A DNA stretch of 64,000 nucleotides from Desulfuromonadaceae bacterium (GCA_028681335.1 JAQUIT010000013.1:62001-126000); one strand, 5' to 3'; shown: positions 26,303-37,071, counted from the stretch's first letter. Numbers and translations are program-made. Notes: generated by a model not told the origin, from the letters alone.

Positions 26303-27574
26303 ATGTCAAAGCAGATAATAGCCCAGGTAGCAGCAATGGCACTATTGGCAACTCCGGTACTCGCTCAAGAAGTCGTCGCCCCCACCGTCACCAGCAAATA
26401 CAACGTTTCTATTGGTGGCTACGTAAAACTGGATTACATCAACAACTCAACAAGTCTCGGGTCAACCGGCGCCGGCATCGCTGCTCTGGGCAGCCTTCAA
26501 CCGGGCGGCATCCCCAAAAGCAGTTCCGTCGCAAGCACTCAAAATCAGTCCCTCTTTACAGCACGCCAATCCAGACTATGGGTTAAAGTAAATGGCCCCG
26601 ACTACGAGGGCGCCAAAACAAGTGCCTATGTTGAAGGTGACTTCTTCGGCAACTCGACAAGCAACGAAAGCGGCTCCTTTAGAATGCGCCATGCTTACGG
26701 AACTCTTGATTGGAAAGACACCCAGATACTCTTCGGACAGTTTTGGGACAACTTTGGGTCAGGACCATCATCAACCTACGATTTTGGTCACGGTGCCACC
26801 ACCGGCAACCCGGGCAGCCCACGCGTAGCCCAGTTAAAGGTTACGCAGAAAGTAAGCCTGAGTGACCAGACCGGGCTGAAACTGATCGTAGCGCTGCAGA
26901 ACCCGGTCCAGGACGATTTCGTTCAAACGGCAGCCGGCAGTTCGGGTGACATGGTAAATGTGGTTGGAAAAGTAGAACTTACAAACAAAGCACTGGGAGT
27001 AGCTCCAGGGTTCTGGGGAATGCCCATGAGACCATTGACGTTTGGCCTCTTTGGGCAGTACGGCAACGACAAGATCGACGGTAAGCAGTATGACTCGTAC
27101 GGCTATGGCGTCCTTGCATTCGTACCGATCCTCAAGTCAAGTAACGGCAAAAGCCGTGAAATGACCGCATCCTTCGAAGGGCAGGCCTATATGGCAGCTA
27201 ACATGTCGGCCACACACGCAACCGCTGCAGCCCTGGTTGGACCGGCCGGCGACAAATCTCCGGCCAAAGGGTATGGTCTGTTCGCCCAGGTCATCTTCTA
27301 CCCGACTCAGGACGTTGGAGTAACCGTAGGTTACGGCAAGCGCAATGCGTATGATTACGCCAGCTATGCAAGCAACGTCAACTACCAGAAAAACAGTTCG
27401 CAGATTTACACCAACATTGCCTATGACCTTAATGCTGCGGTCAGGGTAGCTGCAGAATATCAGCATCTCACGACCCAATACGGGAATGTTGCAAATGGAA
27501 CCGGCAATTTAGCAGGAATGGCCGAGCAAGGCATCGATAACGTAGTACGCCTCTCGGCAATGTATTTTTTCTAG
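26303..27574 (+). CDS. DcaP-like outer-membrane porin
   Basis: A 423-residue porin with signal peptide (AAMALLATPVLA) and beta-barrel strands; SIGGYVKLDYINNS and SRLWVKVNGPDYEGAKTSAYVEGDFFG (spanning residues about 90-120) resemble DcaP-family porins, which pass dicarboxylic and aromatic acids. Ends in YFF. AGAGGAGG precedes the ATG. It probably provides outer-membrane uptake for the substrate recognised by activator 2. Confidence 0.85.
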   Translation: MSKQIIAQVAAMALLATPVLAQEVVAPTVTSKYNVSIGGYVKLDYINNSTSLGSTGAGIAALGSLQPGGIPKSSSVASTQNQSLFTARQSRLWVKVNGPDYEGAKTSAYVEGDFFGNSTSNESGSFRMRHAYGTLDWKDTQILFGQFWDNFGSGPSSTYDFGHGATTGNPGSPRVAQLKVTQKVSLSDQTGLKLIVALQNPVQDDFVQTAAGSSGDMVNVVGKVELTNKALGVAPGFWGMPMRPLTFGLFGQYGNDKIDGKQYDSYGYGVLAFVPILKSSNGKSREMTASFEGQAYMAANMSATHATAAALVGPAGDKSPAKGYGLFAQVIFYPTQDVGVTVGYGKRNAYDYASYASNVNYQKNSSQIYTNIAYDLNAAVRVAAEYQHLTTQYGNVANGTGNLAGMAEQGIDNVVRLSAMYFF

Positions 27575-27581
27575 AATAATT

Positions 27582-27610
27582 CTGAGGTGGGAGCAATGCT
27601 CCCACCTCAG
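27582..27610 (+). terminator. Strong 13-bp hairpin after the porin
   Basis: CTGAGGTGGGAGC pairs perfectly with GCTCCCACCTCAG across a 3-nt loop, 8 nt after the porin stop. No T tract follows, so it may protect the 3' end of an abundant porin mRNA while allowing reading into mobB. Confidence 0.6.
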
Positions 27611-27690
27611 ACAATGCCACCACCATATGACGGTTGTAGTAGTTGATTCCCAAGCTTTTCAACAAACCAAAATCTATTTCAGAGGCACTA

Positions 27691-28224
27691 ATGAAAACGC
27701 CAGCCGTTTCATTTGTCGCAAAGTCCGGTACCGGCAAGACCACACTGCTGGAAAAAGTTGTTACTGAACTCAAGAAGCGCGGCTACCGCTTAGGAGTTAT
27801 CAAGCACGACGCCCACCACTTCGATATCGACCATCCCGGCAAAGACAGCCACCGCCTGACTCAAGCCGGTGCCGACATCATGTTGATTTCCTCGCAGGAG
27901 AAGCTGGCCCTTATAAAGCAGCACACCGTAGAGCCATCCCTTACCGAGCTGATTGCAACCTATTTCCCCGATGTTGACCTGATTTTGGCCGAAGGCTTCA
28001 AAAAATACAGTCTGCCCAAAATTGAGGTGCACCGGCGCGAGTGGAATCCCAAACTGCTATGCCGTGGCGACCAGCACGACCCCAACCTGCTGGCGGTGGC
28101 CAGTGATGAACCATTACATATTGATGTGCCGGTGCTTGACCTCAACAACCCGTCACAAGTTGCAGATTTTGTCGAGCAGCGAATCATCCATTCAGCAGCC
28201 AATGTTGCCCCGGTCACGACGTAA
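27691..28224 (+). CDS. mobB: Molybdopterin-guanine dinucleotide biosynthesis protein MobB
   Basis: A 177-residue P-loop GTPase with Walker A AKSGTGKTTLLEKV, a KHDAHHFDIDHPGKDSHR segment and DLILAEGFKKY, all typical of MobB, which assists MobA in making the bis-MGD form of Moco. ATG behind AGAGGC. It lies between the porin and the MOSC gene, fitting supply of cofactor to the DMSO-reductase-family enzymes here. Confidence 0.93.
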   Translation: MKTPAVSFVAKSGTGKTTLLEKVVTELKKRGYRLGVIKHDAHHFDIDHPGKDSHRLTQAGADIMLISSQEKLALIKQHTVEPSLTELIATYFPDVDLILAEGFKKYSLPKIEVHRREWNPKLLCRGDQHDPNLLAVASDEPLHIDVPVLDLNNPSQVADFVEQRIIHSAANVAPVTT

Positions 28225-28287
28225 TTTTTCTCGTCACATTTGTATACAGGTATACGAGTTTTATTTTCACATGGATTGGAGTTTAAA

Positions 28288-28719
28288 ATGATACACGTCG
28301 TTGCAGTCAACATGAGCGAAAAGAAGGGTGAACGTAAGAGTCCGGTGACCGCTGTTGATCTTTTGGTGAATCACGGCATCGCCGGAGACGCCCATGCCGG
28401 TGATTGGCATCGTCAGGTGAGCCTGCTGGCCGAGGAGAGCATCGACAAGATGCGTGCGCTCGGCTTAAACGTGAATGCCGGTGATTTTGCCGAAAACATC
28501 ACTACTCAAGGCATCAATCTGGTGTCATTGCCTGTGGGAAGCCTTCTGCAGGTAGGGGAAAGTCTTTTGGAGATAACACAGATCGGCAAGGAGTGCCACA
28601 ACCGCTGTGCCATATTTTATCAAGCCGGTGACTGCGTCATGCCCAAAGAGGGGGTCTTCGCCAAAGTCGTAACCGGCGGCACTGTTCGCCCGATCGACAA
28701 AGTGCGTAAAGTTGGTTGA
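28288..28719 (+). CDS. MOSC domain protein
   Basis: 143 residues forming a single MOSC domain: HGIAGDAHAG, RQVSLLAEESI and the conserved GKECHNRCAIF cysteine region. MOSC domains bind Moco or transfer sulfur; stand-alone ones are often found with moa/mob genes. ATG behind GGAG. An inverted repeat (28714-28737) overlaps its stop. Confidence 0.9.
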   Translation: MIHVVAVNMSEKKGERKSPVTAVDLLVNHGIAGDAHAGDWHRQVSLLAEESIDKMRALGLNVNAGDFAENITTQGINLVSLPVGSLLQVGESLLEITQIGKECHNRCAIFYQAGDCVMPKEGVFAKVVTGGTVRPIDKVRKVG

Positions 28720-28737
28720 CAGCACCACGTGTCAACC
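28714..28737 (+). repeat. Inverted repeat at the 3' end of the MOSC gene
   Basis: GGTTGACA and TGTCAACC form an 8-bp perfect inverted pair with an 8-nt spacer overlapping the stop codon. It may be a weak terminator or an operator for the downstream permease. Confidence 0.4.
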
Positions 28738-28855
28738 TGCGCATTGAATACAATCAGCGGCCAGTGCCGACGCTAAAGCGGCCGTTAACAAACACTACGA
28801 CTTATTTTGTTAGCTATTTGACTAAGTGCTCTTCCCAACCAATGGAGGTTTTGGC

Positions 28856-30202
28856 ATGAATAGAACTGTTAACGTCAACAAAGCGTTTGATGATCTTCCT
28901 TTTACACCCTATCAAACGTGGATCTGTTTACTCTGTTTTTCAATCGTTTTTTTTGACGGCTTTGACTTAACGGTCATCGGGGTGGCAATACCCAAGATTG
29001 CTGCACATCTGAATGTCCAACCGGTTGAGATTGGAGCGGCATTAAGCATCGGCCAATTGGGTCCCATGATTGGTGCCGTTATTCTCGGCATGGTTGCTGA
29101 CCGTTACGGCCGCAAAAAGACCATGTTTTTCTCTGCTCTGGTTTTTGGATTTTTCACCTACATGATTTCACATATCACCTCTACAACCGATCTGGCCTTA
29201 TATCGTTTCCTCTCCGGCGTCGGCATGGGTGGTGCGATTCCTAACGCATTGGCATTCGGCAGTGAATACTCTCCGGCCAGATCGCGGACTTCGATGTCGC
29301 TCTTCATGTGGGCAGGCATGCCTTTCGGCGCGATGATAGCCGCATTCTCAGCATCCTACCTGCTGCCGAATTATGGCTGGGAATCCGTCTTCATCGTGGG
29401 CGGCATCGCCCCTGTTGTTATTGCAGTTCTTGTTTTAATGTTTCTTCCTGATTCCTTGCATCATCTGGTCAGGACCGGAACGACCAAATCAATAGCCAAG
29501 GCTCGTGAAATTCTGGCAAGAATCGACAAGGCTTCGCCGGTGTCTGCAAACATTGAACTTACTGTCGTCAGTCAGGTCAAAGAAAAAGGAATCTCTATCA
29601 AAGCCCTGTTTACCGGCGATCGTTTCATGACGACCATCCTGTTATGGGTACTGTTTTTCGAGAGTTTTTATCTACTCTGGATACTTTTCTCATGGGTTCC
29701 CACCCTGCTCAAGAAGAGCGGTGCTACAGTACAACAGTATAGTATTGGCTTTGCATTCATCCATCTCGGGTCCGTTGTGGCGATATTGTGTATCGGCCGC
29801 TGCATGGACAAGTTCAACAAGCTGAATGTTGTGAAGTATATTTTCATTTGTGCTTTTTTCTCAATGCTTGCGTTTGGCTATTTCGCAACGGGATATCCCT
29901 TTGCCGTTGTTATCGTGGTTTCAGTCCTCGCCGGGTTATTTGTGAATGGTGGCAATTCGTCGCTCATGGGACTGGCATCAGCCGTGTATCCTGCTGAAAT
30001 ACGCGCAACCGGGATAGGCTGGGCCTATGGAATCGGGAAAATCGGCTCCCTCTTTGCCCCGGTCGTAGGCGGCCTGTATCTGTCCCTGGAATGGAGTGTA
30101 TTCAAGATATGCGCTGTAAACGGGCTAGCCGCACTGGTTATTGCAGCATTTGTCATGCTTTTGCAAAGGCACATGCGATCATCTGCCACTGGTGAGGTAT
30201 AA
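28856..30202 (+). CDS. Aromatic acid:H+ symporter (AAHS) MFS permease
   Basis: A 448-residue, 12-helix MFS protein. The FFDGFDLTVIGVAIPKIAAHL helix 1 with its DGFD motif, GMVADRYGRKKTM loop 2-3 and RFLSGVGMGGAIPNALAF helix 4 are typical of the AAHS group (PcaK, BenK, MhpT), which imports protocatechuate, hydroxybenzoate, hydroxyphenylpropionate and similar acids. ATG behind TGGAGG. Its presence suggests that an aromatic acid is brought into the cytoplasm, where Mo enzyme 1 would act. Confidence 0.88.
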   Translation: MNRTVNVNKAFDDLPFTPYQTWICLLCFSIVFFDGFDLTVIGVAIPKIAAHLNVQPVEIGAALSIGQLGPMIGAVILGMVADRYGRKKTMFFSALVFGFFTYMISHITSTTDLALYRFLSGVGMGGAIPNALAFGSEYSPARSRTSMSLFMWAGMPFGAMIAAFSASYLLPNYGWESVFIVGGIAPVVIAVLVLMFLPDSLHHLVRTGTTKSIAKAREILARIDKASPVSANIELTVVSQVKEKGISIKALFTGDRFMTTILLWVLFFESFYLLWILFSWVPTLLKKSGATVQQYSIGFAFIHLGSVVAILCIGRCMDKFNKLNVVKYIFICAFFSMLAFGYFATGYPFAVVIVVSVLAGLFVNGGNSSLMGLASAVYPAEIRATGIGWAYGIGKIGSLFAPVVGGLYLSLEWSVFKICAVNGLAALVIAAFVMLLQRHMRSSATGEV

Positions 30203-30230
30203 AAGCTGAGTCAGGACGTACGTCATTAAA

Positions 30231-30277
30231 CTCGCATACCCTAAGAATGGTGCCTCATCATTCTCAGGGTATGCGAG
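30231..30277. terminator. Bidirectional terminator between AAHS permease and mobA
   Basis: CTCGCATACCCTAAGAATG (30231-30249) pairs with CATTCTCAGGGTATGCGAG (30259-30277), a 19-bp stem with one mismatch. A second hairpin, GTGTCGTG/CACGACAC (30293-30325), follows. The flanking genes converge. Confidence 0.65.
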
Positions 30278-30433
30278 AGCTTAAACATCCACGTGTCGTG
30301 AAGGCTCCCTGAATCTCCACGACACTAATTTCTGAATTGCTGCAATCAGTTTCCCCTCTGAGCAACACCTGCCCGTGCCAACCTTATCGACGAACATCAT
30401 CACTGCAAAGCGCTATCGTATGAGCCACAAACT

Positions 30434-31096
30434 CTACGAATTAACGCGACAACCTGTAGCCACAACATATTCCTCAGGTGTATTCAGATTCCGGAAAGAC
30501 TCTTCCGCCCCGGAAATATTTTTAAACAGATCGCTCGGCACCATCCGTGTCGTCACCCTGTCCAACAAGTTAATAATACTCTTGTCACCACGTTCAATGG
30601 ACTCTTGCATGGGAATCAGGGCCGATTTTGCATAAAGCGCATGAAGCGGCTCCAGCCGACCGGATCGATCCAGTGGGACAACGGCGTCATACGCTTCGGC
30701 ATCTTTGCAGAGAAATCTGATCAACTCAGCATTAAGAAAAGGCATGTCACATGCGACGGCAAATATTCGTTCAGTGCCGCTGGCATGCAGTCCTGCGTGC
30801 AGACCGGCAATTGAACCGGCGCCTGGATAGACATCCGGAACCTTTGGGCAGGGAATGAAGGAGTAGATATCCGCCGTGTTCGTTACCAGGATGACGTCAT
30901 GAAACAGAGCTGCGATGCTGGTATAAACCCTCTCGATCAGAAACTGCTCCCCGACTTTAAGTAACGCCTTGTTTTTGCCCATACGACTGGAGGCACCGCC
31001 CGCCAAAATCACACCGGTGACCTCGGGAATGAGGCCTCGGCCCTTCCAGTGATCGACATATTTTATGTTAGTAGTGTCTGAATAAGTCTTATCCAT
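30434..31096 (-). CDS. mobA: Molybdenum cofactor guanylyltransferase MobA
   Basis: MobA links GMP to molybdopterin, giving the MGD cofactor required by all three Mo enzymes here. The 220-residue protein has the nucleotide-binding ILAGGASSRMGKNKALL motif after a ~27-residue leader, AGLHAG, VACDMPFLN and LEPLHALY. AAAGGAG precedes the ATG. The gene faces away from the OFA-permease promoter region. Confidence 0.92.
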   Translation of the reverse strand: MDKTYSDTTNIKYVDHWKGRGLIPEVTGVILAGGASSRMGKNKALLKVGEQFLIERVYTSIAALFHDVILVTNTADIYSFIPCPKVPDVYPGAGSIAGLHAGLHASGTERIFAVACDMPFLNAELIRFLCKDAEAYDAVVPLDRSGRLEPLHALYAKSALIPMQESIERGDKSIINLLDRVTTRMVPSDLFKNISGAEESFRNLNTPEEYVVATGCRVNS

Positions 31097-31183
31097 ACCT
31101 GGCTCCTTTAGAAAGACTTTAGTACAGCATTATCACTATTACAAGCGGGGATATGGTACGTCTTGCATTATCCCGTCACCTTC

Positions 31184-31216
31184 TTATCAATTTGATATAC
31201 CTCTTGTCAAAACAAG
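31184..31216 (+). promoter_or_regulatory. Upstream activator site for OFA permease promoter
   Basis: TTATCAATTTGATA (31184-31197) and CTTGTCAAAACAAG (31203-31216) are two adjacent inverted repeats, nearly identical in sequence and spacing to 38284-38316. They end 67 bp before the -24 box. Confidence 0.75.
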
Positions 31217-31282
31217 AACCATAAAAGCCAGACACATCTAATAACATCAACAATAACATGATGATGCATATTTGTTACCACA

Positions 31283-31298
31283 TGGCACATTCGTTGCT
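31283..31298 (+). promoter_or_regulatory. Sigma-54 promoter of the OFA permease
   Basis: TGGCACATTCGTTGCT, perfect consensus and identical to those at 665 and 38383. The transcript leader would be about 375 nt. Confidence 0.88.
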
Positions 31299-31685
31299 AT
31301 TTTATGGTTCAACCTATTCTGATGCCTTTATTCAAAGGCACTGCTCTGGGGAAAATTTTCAATTCAACTGCGACAGACAAGAACCTGGTATCACCATTCG
31401 GAAATATATTTATTGCAGTTTGTTCACCATATTCGCACCGCTATGCAAAGGTTTTTACTATTGCCCTCAACCAATAACAGTATGGCTGATCAAAGCGGGT
31501 CCGTGTGTCTGCAACCATAACAGGAGGTGCCTCGAAAAAAATGCGCTGGACCTAGCTGCATCATCCCACAAAGGCGAAATGGAGGAACAAAATTCACCCC
31601 CGCAGAATCGGCGAGGTATCACAGCAGTAATGCACTACTTGTTTAACGAATAAAGCAAATCTAACAACTAAAGGGAGGACAGAAC

Positions 31686-32912
31686 ATGTCAGAAGAAAAA
31701 TACAATCGTTGGCTTATTCTTATCGCAGCAATCATTATCAATATTTGTATCGGTACGTTATATGCCTGGAGCGTTTTTGCGATGCCTTTGGGGAAACTCT
31801 TCGGATGGGCTCCACCTGCACTTGCTTTGGTTTTTACGATTAATCACGGACTCAGCCCGGTAGCAATGATTGGCGGTGGCTATCTTCAAGATCGCTTTGG
31901 ATCTAAAGCCGCTCTTGTCGTCGGTGGACTCATGTTCACTGTCGGCCTGTTCTGTTCAGGCTTCGTTTCCCAAGTTGGAATGCTCTACGTCACCTATAGT
32001 GCTCTTGCAGGAATAGGCGGCGGCATTATCTATGCCGGCAACATCGGTAATACGGTCAAATTTTTCCCGGACAAGAGAGGTTTGGCAGCCGGCCTGTGTG
32101 CTGCCGGATACGGTTGTGGTGCCATGCTTGTTGCACCTATCGCAAGCAGCCTGATCATCACATACGGAGTACTTTCAACCTTTCAGATTCTTGGTGCAGC
32201 GTTCTTTGTGATCATAGCAATCTGCTTAATGCTGATCAAGAAAGCCCCGGCAGGATTCAAACCGGCAGGATGGGTGCCAACGGCAGGCGGTCCTGTTACC
32301 TACACCCCCATAGATAAAGCATGGACTCAAATGATATCCGAAGGTTTCTGGTGGGTTGTTGTGGTCATGCTCTTCTGTGGAGCCATGTCAGGCCTGATGA
32401 TATTGGCCCATGCCTCACCTATCGGGCAGATAATGTTCCAATTAACACCAATGAAAGCAGCTTATTTTGTCAGTATCATTACACTGGCTAATGCTATCGG
32501 CCGTATTGGCTTCGGGACGCTGTCCGACAAAATCGGGCGCGCCAATACGATCATGATTATGTACGTTGTTTCAGCAGCATCCATGCTTAACCTCACTTTT
32601 ACCGGTACCGTGCTGGGATTTGTCGTCTCCGGTATCGGAGTCGGTGCTGTATTCGGCGGTTTTATGGGAACAATGCCGACAATCATAAGCGAAAGATACG
32701 GCCTGAAGAATTTTGGCGTCAACTATGGGATTACCTTTATTGGCTTCAGCCTTGCTGCACTGTCCGGACCTTTAACAGCCGCCAAGGTCAGGGTAGCAAC
32801 CGGCAACTACGACCAGGCATTCTGGATTGCCCTCGCAGTTAACGTGGTCGGCTTTATTTTCGCAATTATCTATAAAAGCATGGATAAGAAGAGCCAGGCC
32901 ATATCCCAATAA
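31686..32912 (+). CDS. OFA-family MFS permease (oxalate/formate antiporter-like)
   Basis: A 408-residue 12-helix MFS transporter. NICIGTLYAWSVFAMPLGKLF, GGGYLQDRFGSKAALVVGGL and GGGIIYAGNIGNTVKFFPDKRGLAAGL are hallmarks of the OFA group, which moves small carboxylates. Substrate unknown; co-control with Mo enzyme 1 through duplicated promoters suggests it imports that enzyme's substrate or exports its product. ATG behind AGGGAGG. Confidence 0.88.
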   Translation: MSEEKYNRWLILIAAIIINICIGTLYAWSVFAMPLGKLFGWAPPALALVFTINHGLSPVAMIGGGYLQDRFGSKAALVVGGLMFTVGLFCSGFVSQVGMLYVTYSALAGIGGGIIYAGNIGNTVKFFPDKRGLAAGLCAAGYGCGAMLVAPIASSLIITYGVLSTFQILGAAFFVIIAICLMLIKKAPAGFKPAGWVPTAGGPVTYTPIDKAWTQMISEGFWWVVVVMLFCGAMSGLMILAHASPIGQIMFQLTPMKAAYFVSIITLANAIGRIGFGTLSDKIGRANTIMIMYVVSAASMLNLTFTGTVLGFVVSGIGVGAVFGGFMGTMPTIISERYGLKNFGVNYGITFIGFSLAALSGPLTAAKVRVATGNYDQAFWIALAVNVVGFIFAIIYKSMDKKSQAISQ

Positions 32913-32960
32913 CGCGATCCTTTTGCAGCACTAACATGTTCTGAATTATTTATTTTAGGT

Positions 32961-32982
32961 ACCCCCCGGGATTCCGGGGGGT
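32961..32982 (+). terminator. GC-rich intercistronic hairpin after the OFA permease
   Basis: ACCCCCCGG pairs with CCGGGGGGT across four bases, followed by GCTTAACACAAAATAACC rather than a T tract. Very similar hairpins follow the large (40969-40992) and small (41438-41456) subunit genes of Mo enzyme 1. Confidence 0.55.
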
Positions 32983-33020
32983 GCTTAACACAAAATAACC
33001 GCGGAAAGGAGAAGTAAGAA

Positions 33021-33359
33021 ATGTTCAAAACGAAATTTGAAGACAATGAACTTACCGTCACCATTGATGAACAGGCACAAAAAAAAATGATGCTGAAAGG
33101 GATCAACCCCGTAGAAGTGTTCAGACTCATAGAAAGCTTTGCACAGAAGATTCTGACTTCAAAAAAGAATGAAGTGATTCAGCTCACAAATGAAGACACC
33201 GGGGCAAGTCTGGAACTTGATGTACAGTGGCAGAACGAGACCGAAGCATCGGTAAAGGTAACCTTAGTGAATCTGGACAACCTTACTGTTGAAGAAAAGC
33301 CTAGAAGCAAAGTCAATTTAGGCGAATTTCCTGAAGAGCCGCTAACCACTGAAATTTAA
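33021..33359 (+). CDS. Small protein of unknown function, paralogue A
   Basis: 112 residues, acidic, soluble, not recognised. It shares a core with the next gene: RLIESF, K-L-TSKK, QLTNEDTGASLELDVQW and NLTV. The predicted layout is a helix then beta strands. GGAAAGGAG precedes the ATG. The pair lies between the co-regulated permease and modE, so a role in the module is likely but undefined. Confidence 0.7.
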   Translation: MFKTKFEDNELTVTIDEQAQKKMMLKGINPVEVFRLIESFAQKILTSKKNEVIQLTNEDTGASLELDVQWQNETEASVKVTLVNLDNLTVEEKPRSKVNLGEFPEEPLTTEI

Positions 33360-33380
33360 AAAGGGAAAGGTAACTATCAC

Positions 33381-33671
33381 ATGGCACAAACAAAATATGA
33401 ATGCGGAAATCTCAGAATTGCTATGGAAGATTCTTTAAAAGCAGACCTTGAGCAACGAGGCATTATGGTAGGTGAGATTTATCGCCTGATTGAAAGCTTT
33501 GGCAACAAATTGCTGATGACGAAAGCTACCGGTGAGATTGATTTTACGAACAAGGATACTGGTGCCAGCCTGAAGCTTGACATTCAGTGGGAGGATGAAG
33601 AGTCCGCAGTAGTACACGTTAAAGAGCTGACCCAGAATTTAACCGTTGTTGTAATGGAAGACGCTGCCTGA
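33381..33671 (+). CDS. Small protein of unknown function, paralogue B
   Basis: 96 residues, 21 bp after its paralogue; shared RLIESF, DFTNKDTGASLKLDIQW and NLTVVV. The tandem duplication with retained core suggests the two form a heteromer or bind alternative partners. I do not recognise the family. Confidence 0.7.
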   Translation: MAQTKYECGNLRIAMEDSLKADLEQRGIMVGEIYRLIESFGNKLLMTKATGEIDFTNKDTGASLKLDIQWEDEESAVVHVKELTQNLTVVVMEDAA

Positions 33672-33702
33672 AATGAGGCTTTTCTGACTAAGGATTCGCT
33701 AG

Positions 33703-34527
33703 ATGGGTATGATTCCAACAGTATACAAAAACAGCCCCACAGGCCTCAGCGGAAACATCTGGCTCAACAGGGCAGATCACAAATTTCTGGGTGGCGACCG
33801 AATTGCGTTACTGGAGAAAGTCGCTGAACTAGGCTCCATCACCAGAGCTGCCAAAGCCGTAGGGATCAGCTACAAGACAGCCTGGGATACGATCAATATG
33901 GTCAACAGTATGGCCGAGAAGCCGCTTGTAAACCGTCTGACCGGCGGCAAAGGTGGCGGCGGTACCAGCCTTACTGCCGAAGGAAATAAAATAATCGCTC
34001 AATACAATACCATTCAGGAAGAACACCGTAAGTTTCTGGACAATTTGGAAGAAAGGCTTGGTGATACAACCGGTCTTTACCGTTTTTTACGGAGGATTTC
34101 CATGAAAGTCAGTGCTCGCAACACATTTGCAGGGGTCATAACCAACATCACCAAGGGTGCAGTTAACGCTGAAGTCACCTTGACGCTCAAAGGCGGTGTA
34201 CAGCTGACAGCCGTCATCACTAATGGTGCTATTGAGAATCTCGGGCTCAGCACCGGTAATGATGCCTATGCCATCGTAAAGGCCAGTGCAGTCATCATCG
34301 GCACCGACCTGCACGACGCAAAGATCAGTGCCCGTAATATTTTTTGCGGTACCGTTACCAGAATCATTGAAGGGCCGGTCAACACCGAGGTTACCATAGA
34401 GATCGGTGGCGGCAACAGTGTCAGTGCGGTTGTCACCCATGACAGCGCAGTCAAACTTGAGCTACAAGAAGGTGGTCACGCCTGCACGTTATTCAAGGCA
34501 TCCAGCGTCATCATCGGCGTAAGTTGA
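33703..34527 (+). CDS. modE: Molybdate-responsive regulator ModE
   Basis: A 274-residue ModE: an N-terminal winged-helix domain (ALLEKVAELGSITRAAKAVGISYKTAWD) and two C-terminal Mop/TOBE domains, each opening SARN-F-G-(V/T)(I/V)T and closing with KASSVIIG- or KASAVIIG-type strands that bind molybdate. ModE usually represses modABC and activates Moco and molybdoenzyme genes when molybdate is present. ATG at 33703 with AAGGA about 8 nt upstream. Terminator follows at 34534. Confidence 0.95.
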   Translation: MGMIPTVYKNSPTGLSGNIWLNRADHKFLGGDRIALLEKVAELGSITRAAKAVGISYKTAWDTINMVNSMAEKPLVNRLTGGKGGGGTSLTAEGNKIIAQYNTIQEEHRKFLDNLEERLGDTTGLYRFLRRISMKVSARNTFAGVITNITKGAVNAEVTLTLKGGVQLTAVITNGAIENLGLSTGNDAYAIVKASAVIIGTDLHDAKISARNIFCGTVTRIIEGPVNTEVTIEIGGGNSVSAVVTHDSAVKLELQEGGHACTLFKASSVIIGVS

Positions 34528-34533
34528 GGTGCT

Positions 34534-34563
34534 AAGGGATACGCTGTTTCTATCCCTTTTTTG
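34534..34563 (+). terminator. Intrinsic terminator after modE
   Basis: AAGGGATA pairs with TATCCCTT across nine bases and runs into TTTTTT. Confidence 0.85.
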
Positions 34564-34630
34564 TGGCTGTACGTTGTATGTTTTTAACTATAACGACCTT
34601 GATTCAAGCAATCTGTAAGCTTGAAATCAT

Positions 34631-34720
34631 TCTCACGCAACGGCGCTACGGCGCAACGTAAAACCGGAATCAATAATTTTTTAAAAGCCTTTCGATGCGT
34701 CGTCGCACCGTTGCGTGAGT
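34631..34720. promoter_or_regulatory. Inverted repeats upstream of modD-modABC, possible ModE operator region
   Basis: CTCACGCAACGG near 34631-34642 is repeated inverted as CCGTTGCGTGAG near 34707-34718, and the intervening sequence carries further ACGGCGCAACG-type half sites. It ends about 30 bp before the modD ATG. This is where a ModE operator would be expected, but it does not match the E. coli ModE box, so the assignment is inference. Confidence 0.45.
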
Positions 34721-34751
34721 ATAAATTTTTCTGTGAGTATGGAGGATATAT

Positions 34752-36379
<1,628 letters not shown>

Positions 36380-36390
36380 GAGACGCCGCT

Positions 36391-37068
36391 ATGCTCCTTA
36401 ATCCCGCCGACCTCCAGGCGATCTGGCTGACCATCAGACTGGCAGCACTTGTCACCATCATCCTGCTGGTGATCGGCACCCCGATCGCCTGGTGGCTGGC
36501 CCGTTCCCGCTCCCGCTGGAAAGGCCCGATCGGTGCGGTCGTAGCGCTACCACTGGTACTGCCCCCCTCCGTACTCGGCTTCTACCTGCTGCTGGCCATG
36601 GGACCGCATGGTCCGGTGGGGCATCTGACCACCATTCTTGGAATCGGCGCACTCCCCTTCACCTTCTGGGGCCTGGTGCTCGCTTCGGTCTTTTACTCGC
36701 TGCCGTTCATGGTGCAGCCGCTGCAGAACGCCTTTGAAGTGGTCGGTGACCGCCCTCTGGAAGTCGCCGCAACGTTGCGGGCCTCTCCACTCAACACCTT
36801 CTTTACTGTTGTTCTTCCCATGGCCCTCCCCGGCTACCTCACGGCCTCCATTCTCACCTTTGCCCACACCGTCGGAGAATTCGGCGTGGTGCTGATGATC
36901 GGCGGCAACATCCCCGGTGTTACCCGCGTCGCCTCGGTGCAGATTTACGACCATGTAGAGGCGATGGAGTATGGCCAGGCCCATCGCCTCGCCGCCGTCA
37001 TGCTGGTATTCTCGTTTCTGGTGCTCCTGGCACTCTACGCCTGGCGTCCCAACGCCCGGAAAGGATAG
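36391..37068 (+). CDS. modB: Molybdate ABC transporter permease ModB
   Basis: 225 residues, about five membrane helices, with the EAA-type coupling loop ([26 protein letters not shown]) that docks on ModC. It starts 11 bp after modA. Confidence 0.95.
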   Translation: MLLNPADLQAIWLTIRLAALVTIILLVIGTPIAWWLARSRSRWKGPIGAVVALPLVLPPSVLGFYLLLAMGPHGPVGHLTTILGIGALPFTFWGLVLASVFYSLPFMVQPLQNAFEVVGDRPLEVAATLRASPLNTFFTVVLPMALPGYLTASILTFAHTVGEFGVVLMIGGNIPGVTRVASVQIYDHVEAMEYGQAHRLAAVMLVFSFLVLLALYAWRPNARKG

Positions 37069-37071
37069 GTC

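Larger units (their letters stand above)
31097..31685. other. Regulatory and leader region before the OFA permease
   Basis: No conventional gene. It holds the activator site, the sigma-54 promoter and a ~370-nt leader. The last part (31417-31585) is clearly related to 38514-38681 before Mo enzyme 1, so the two promoter-leader units are duplicates. Confidence 0.6.
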
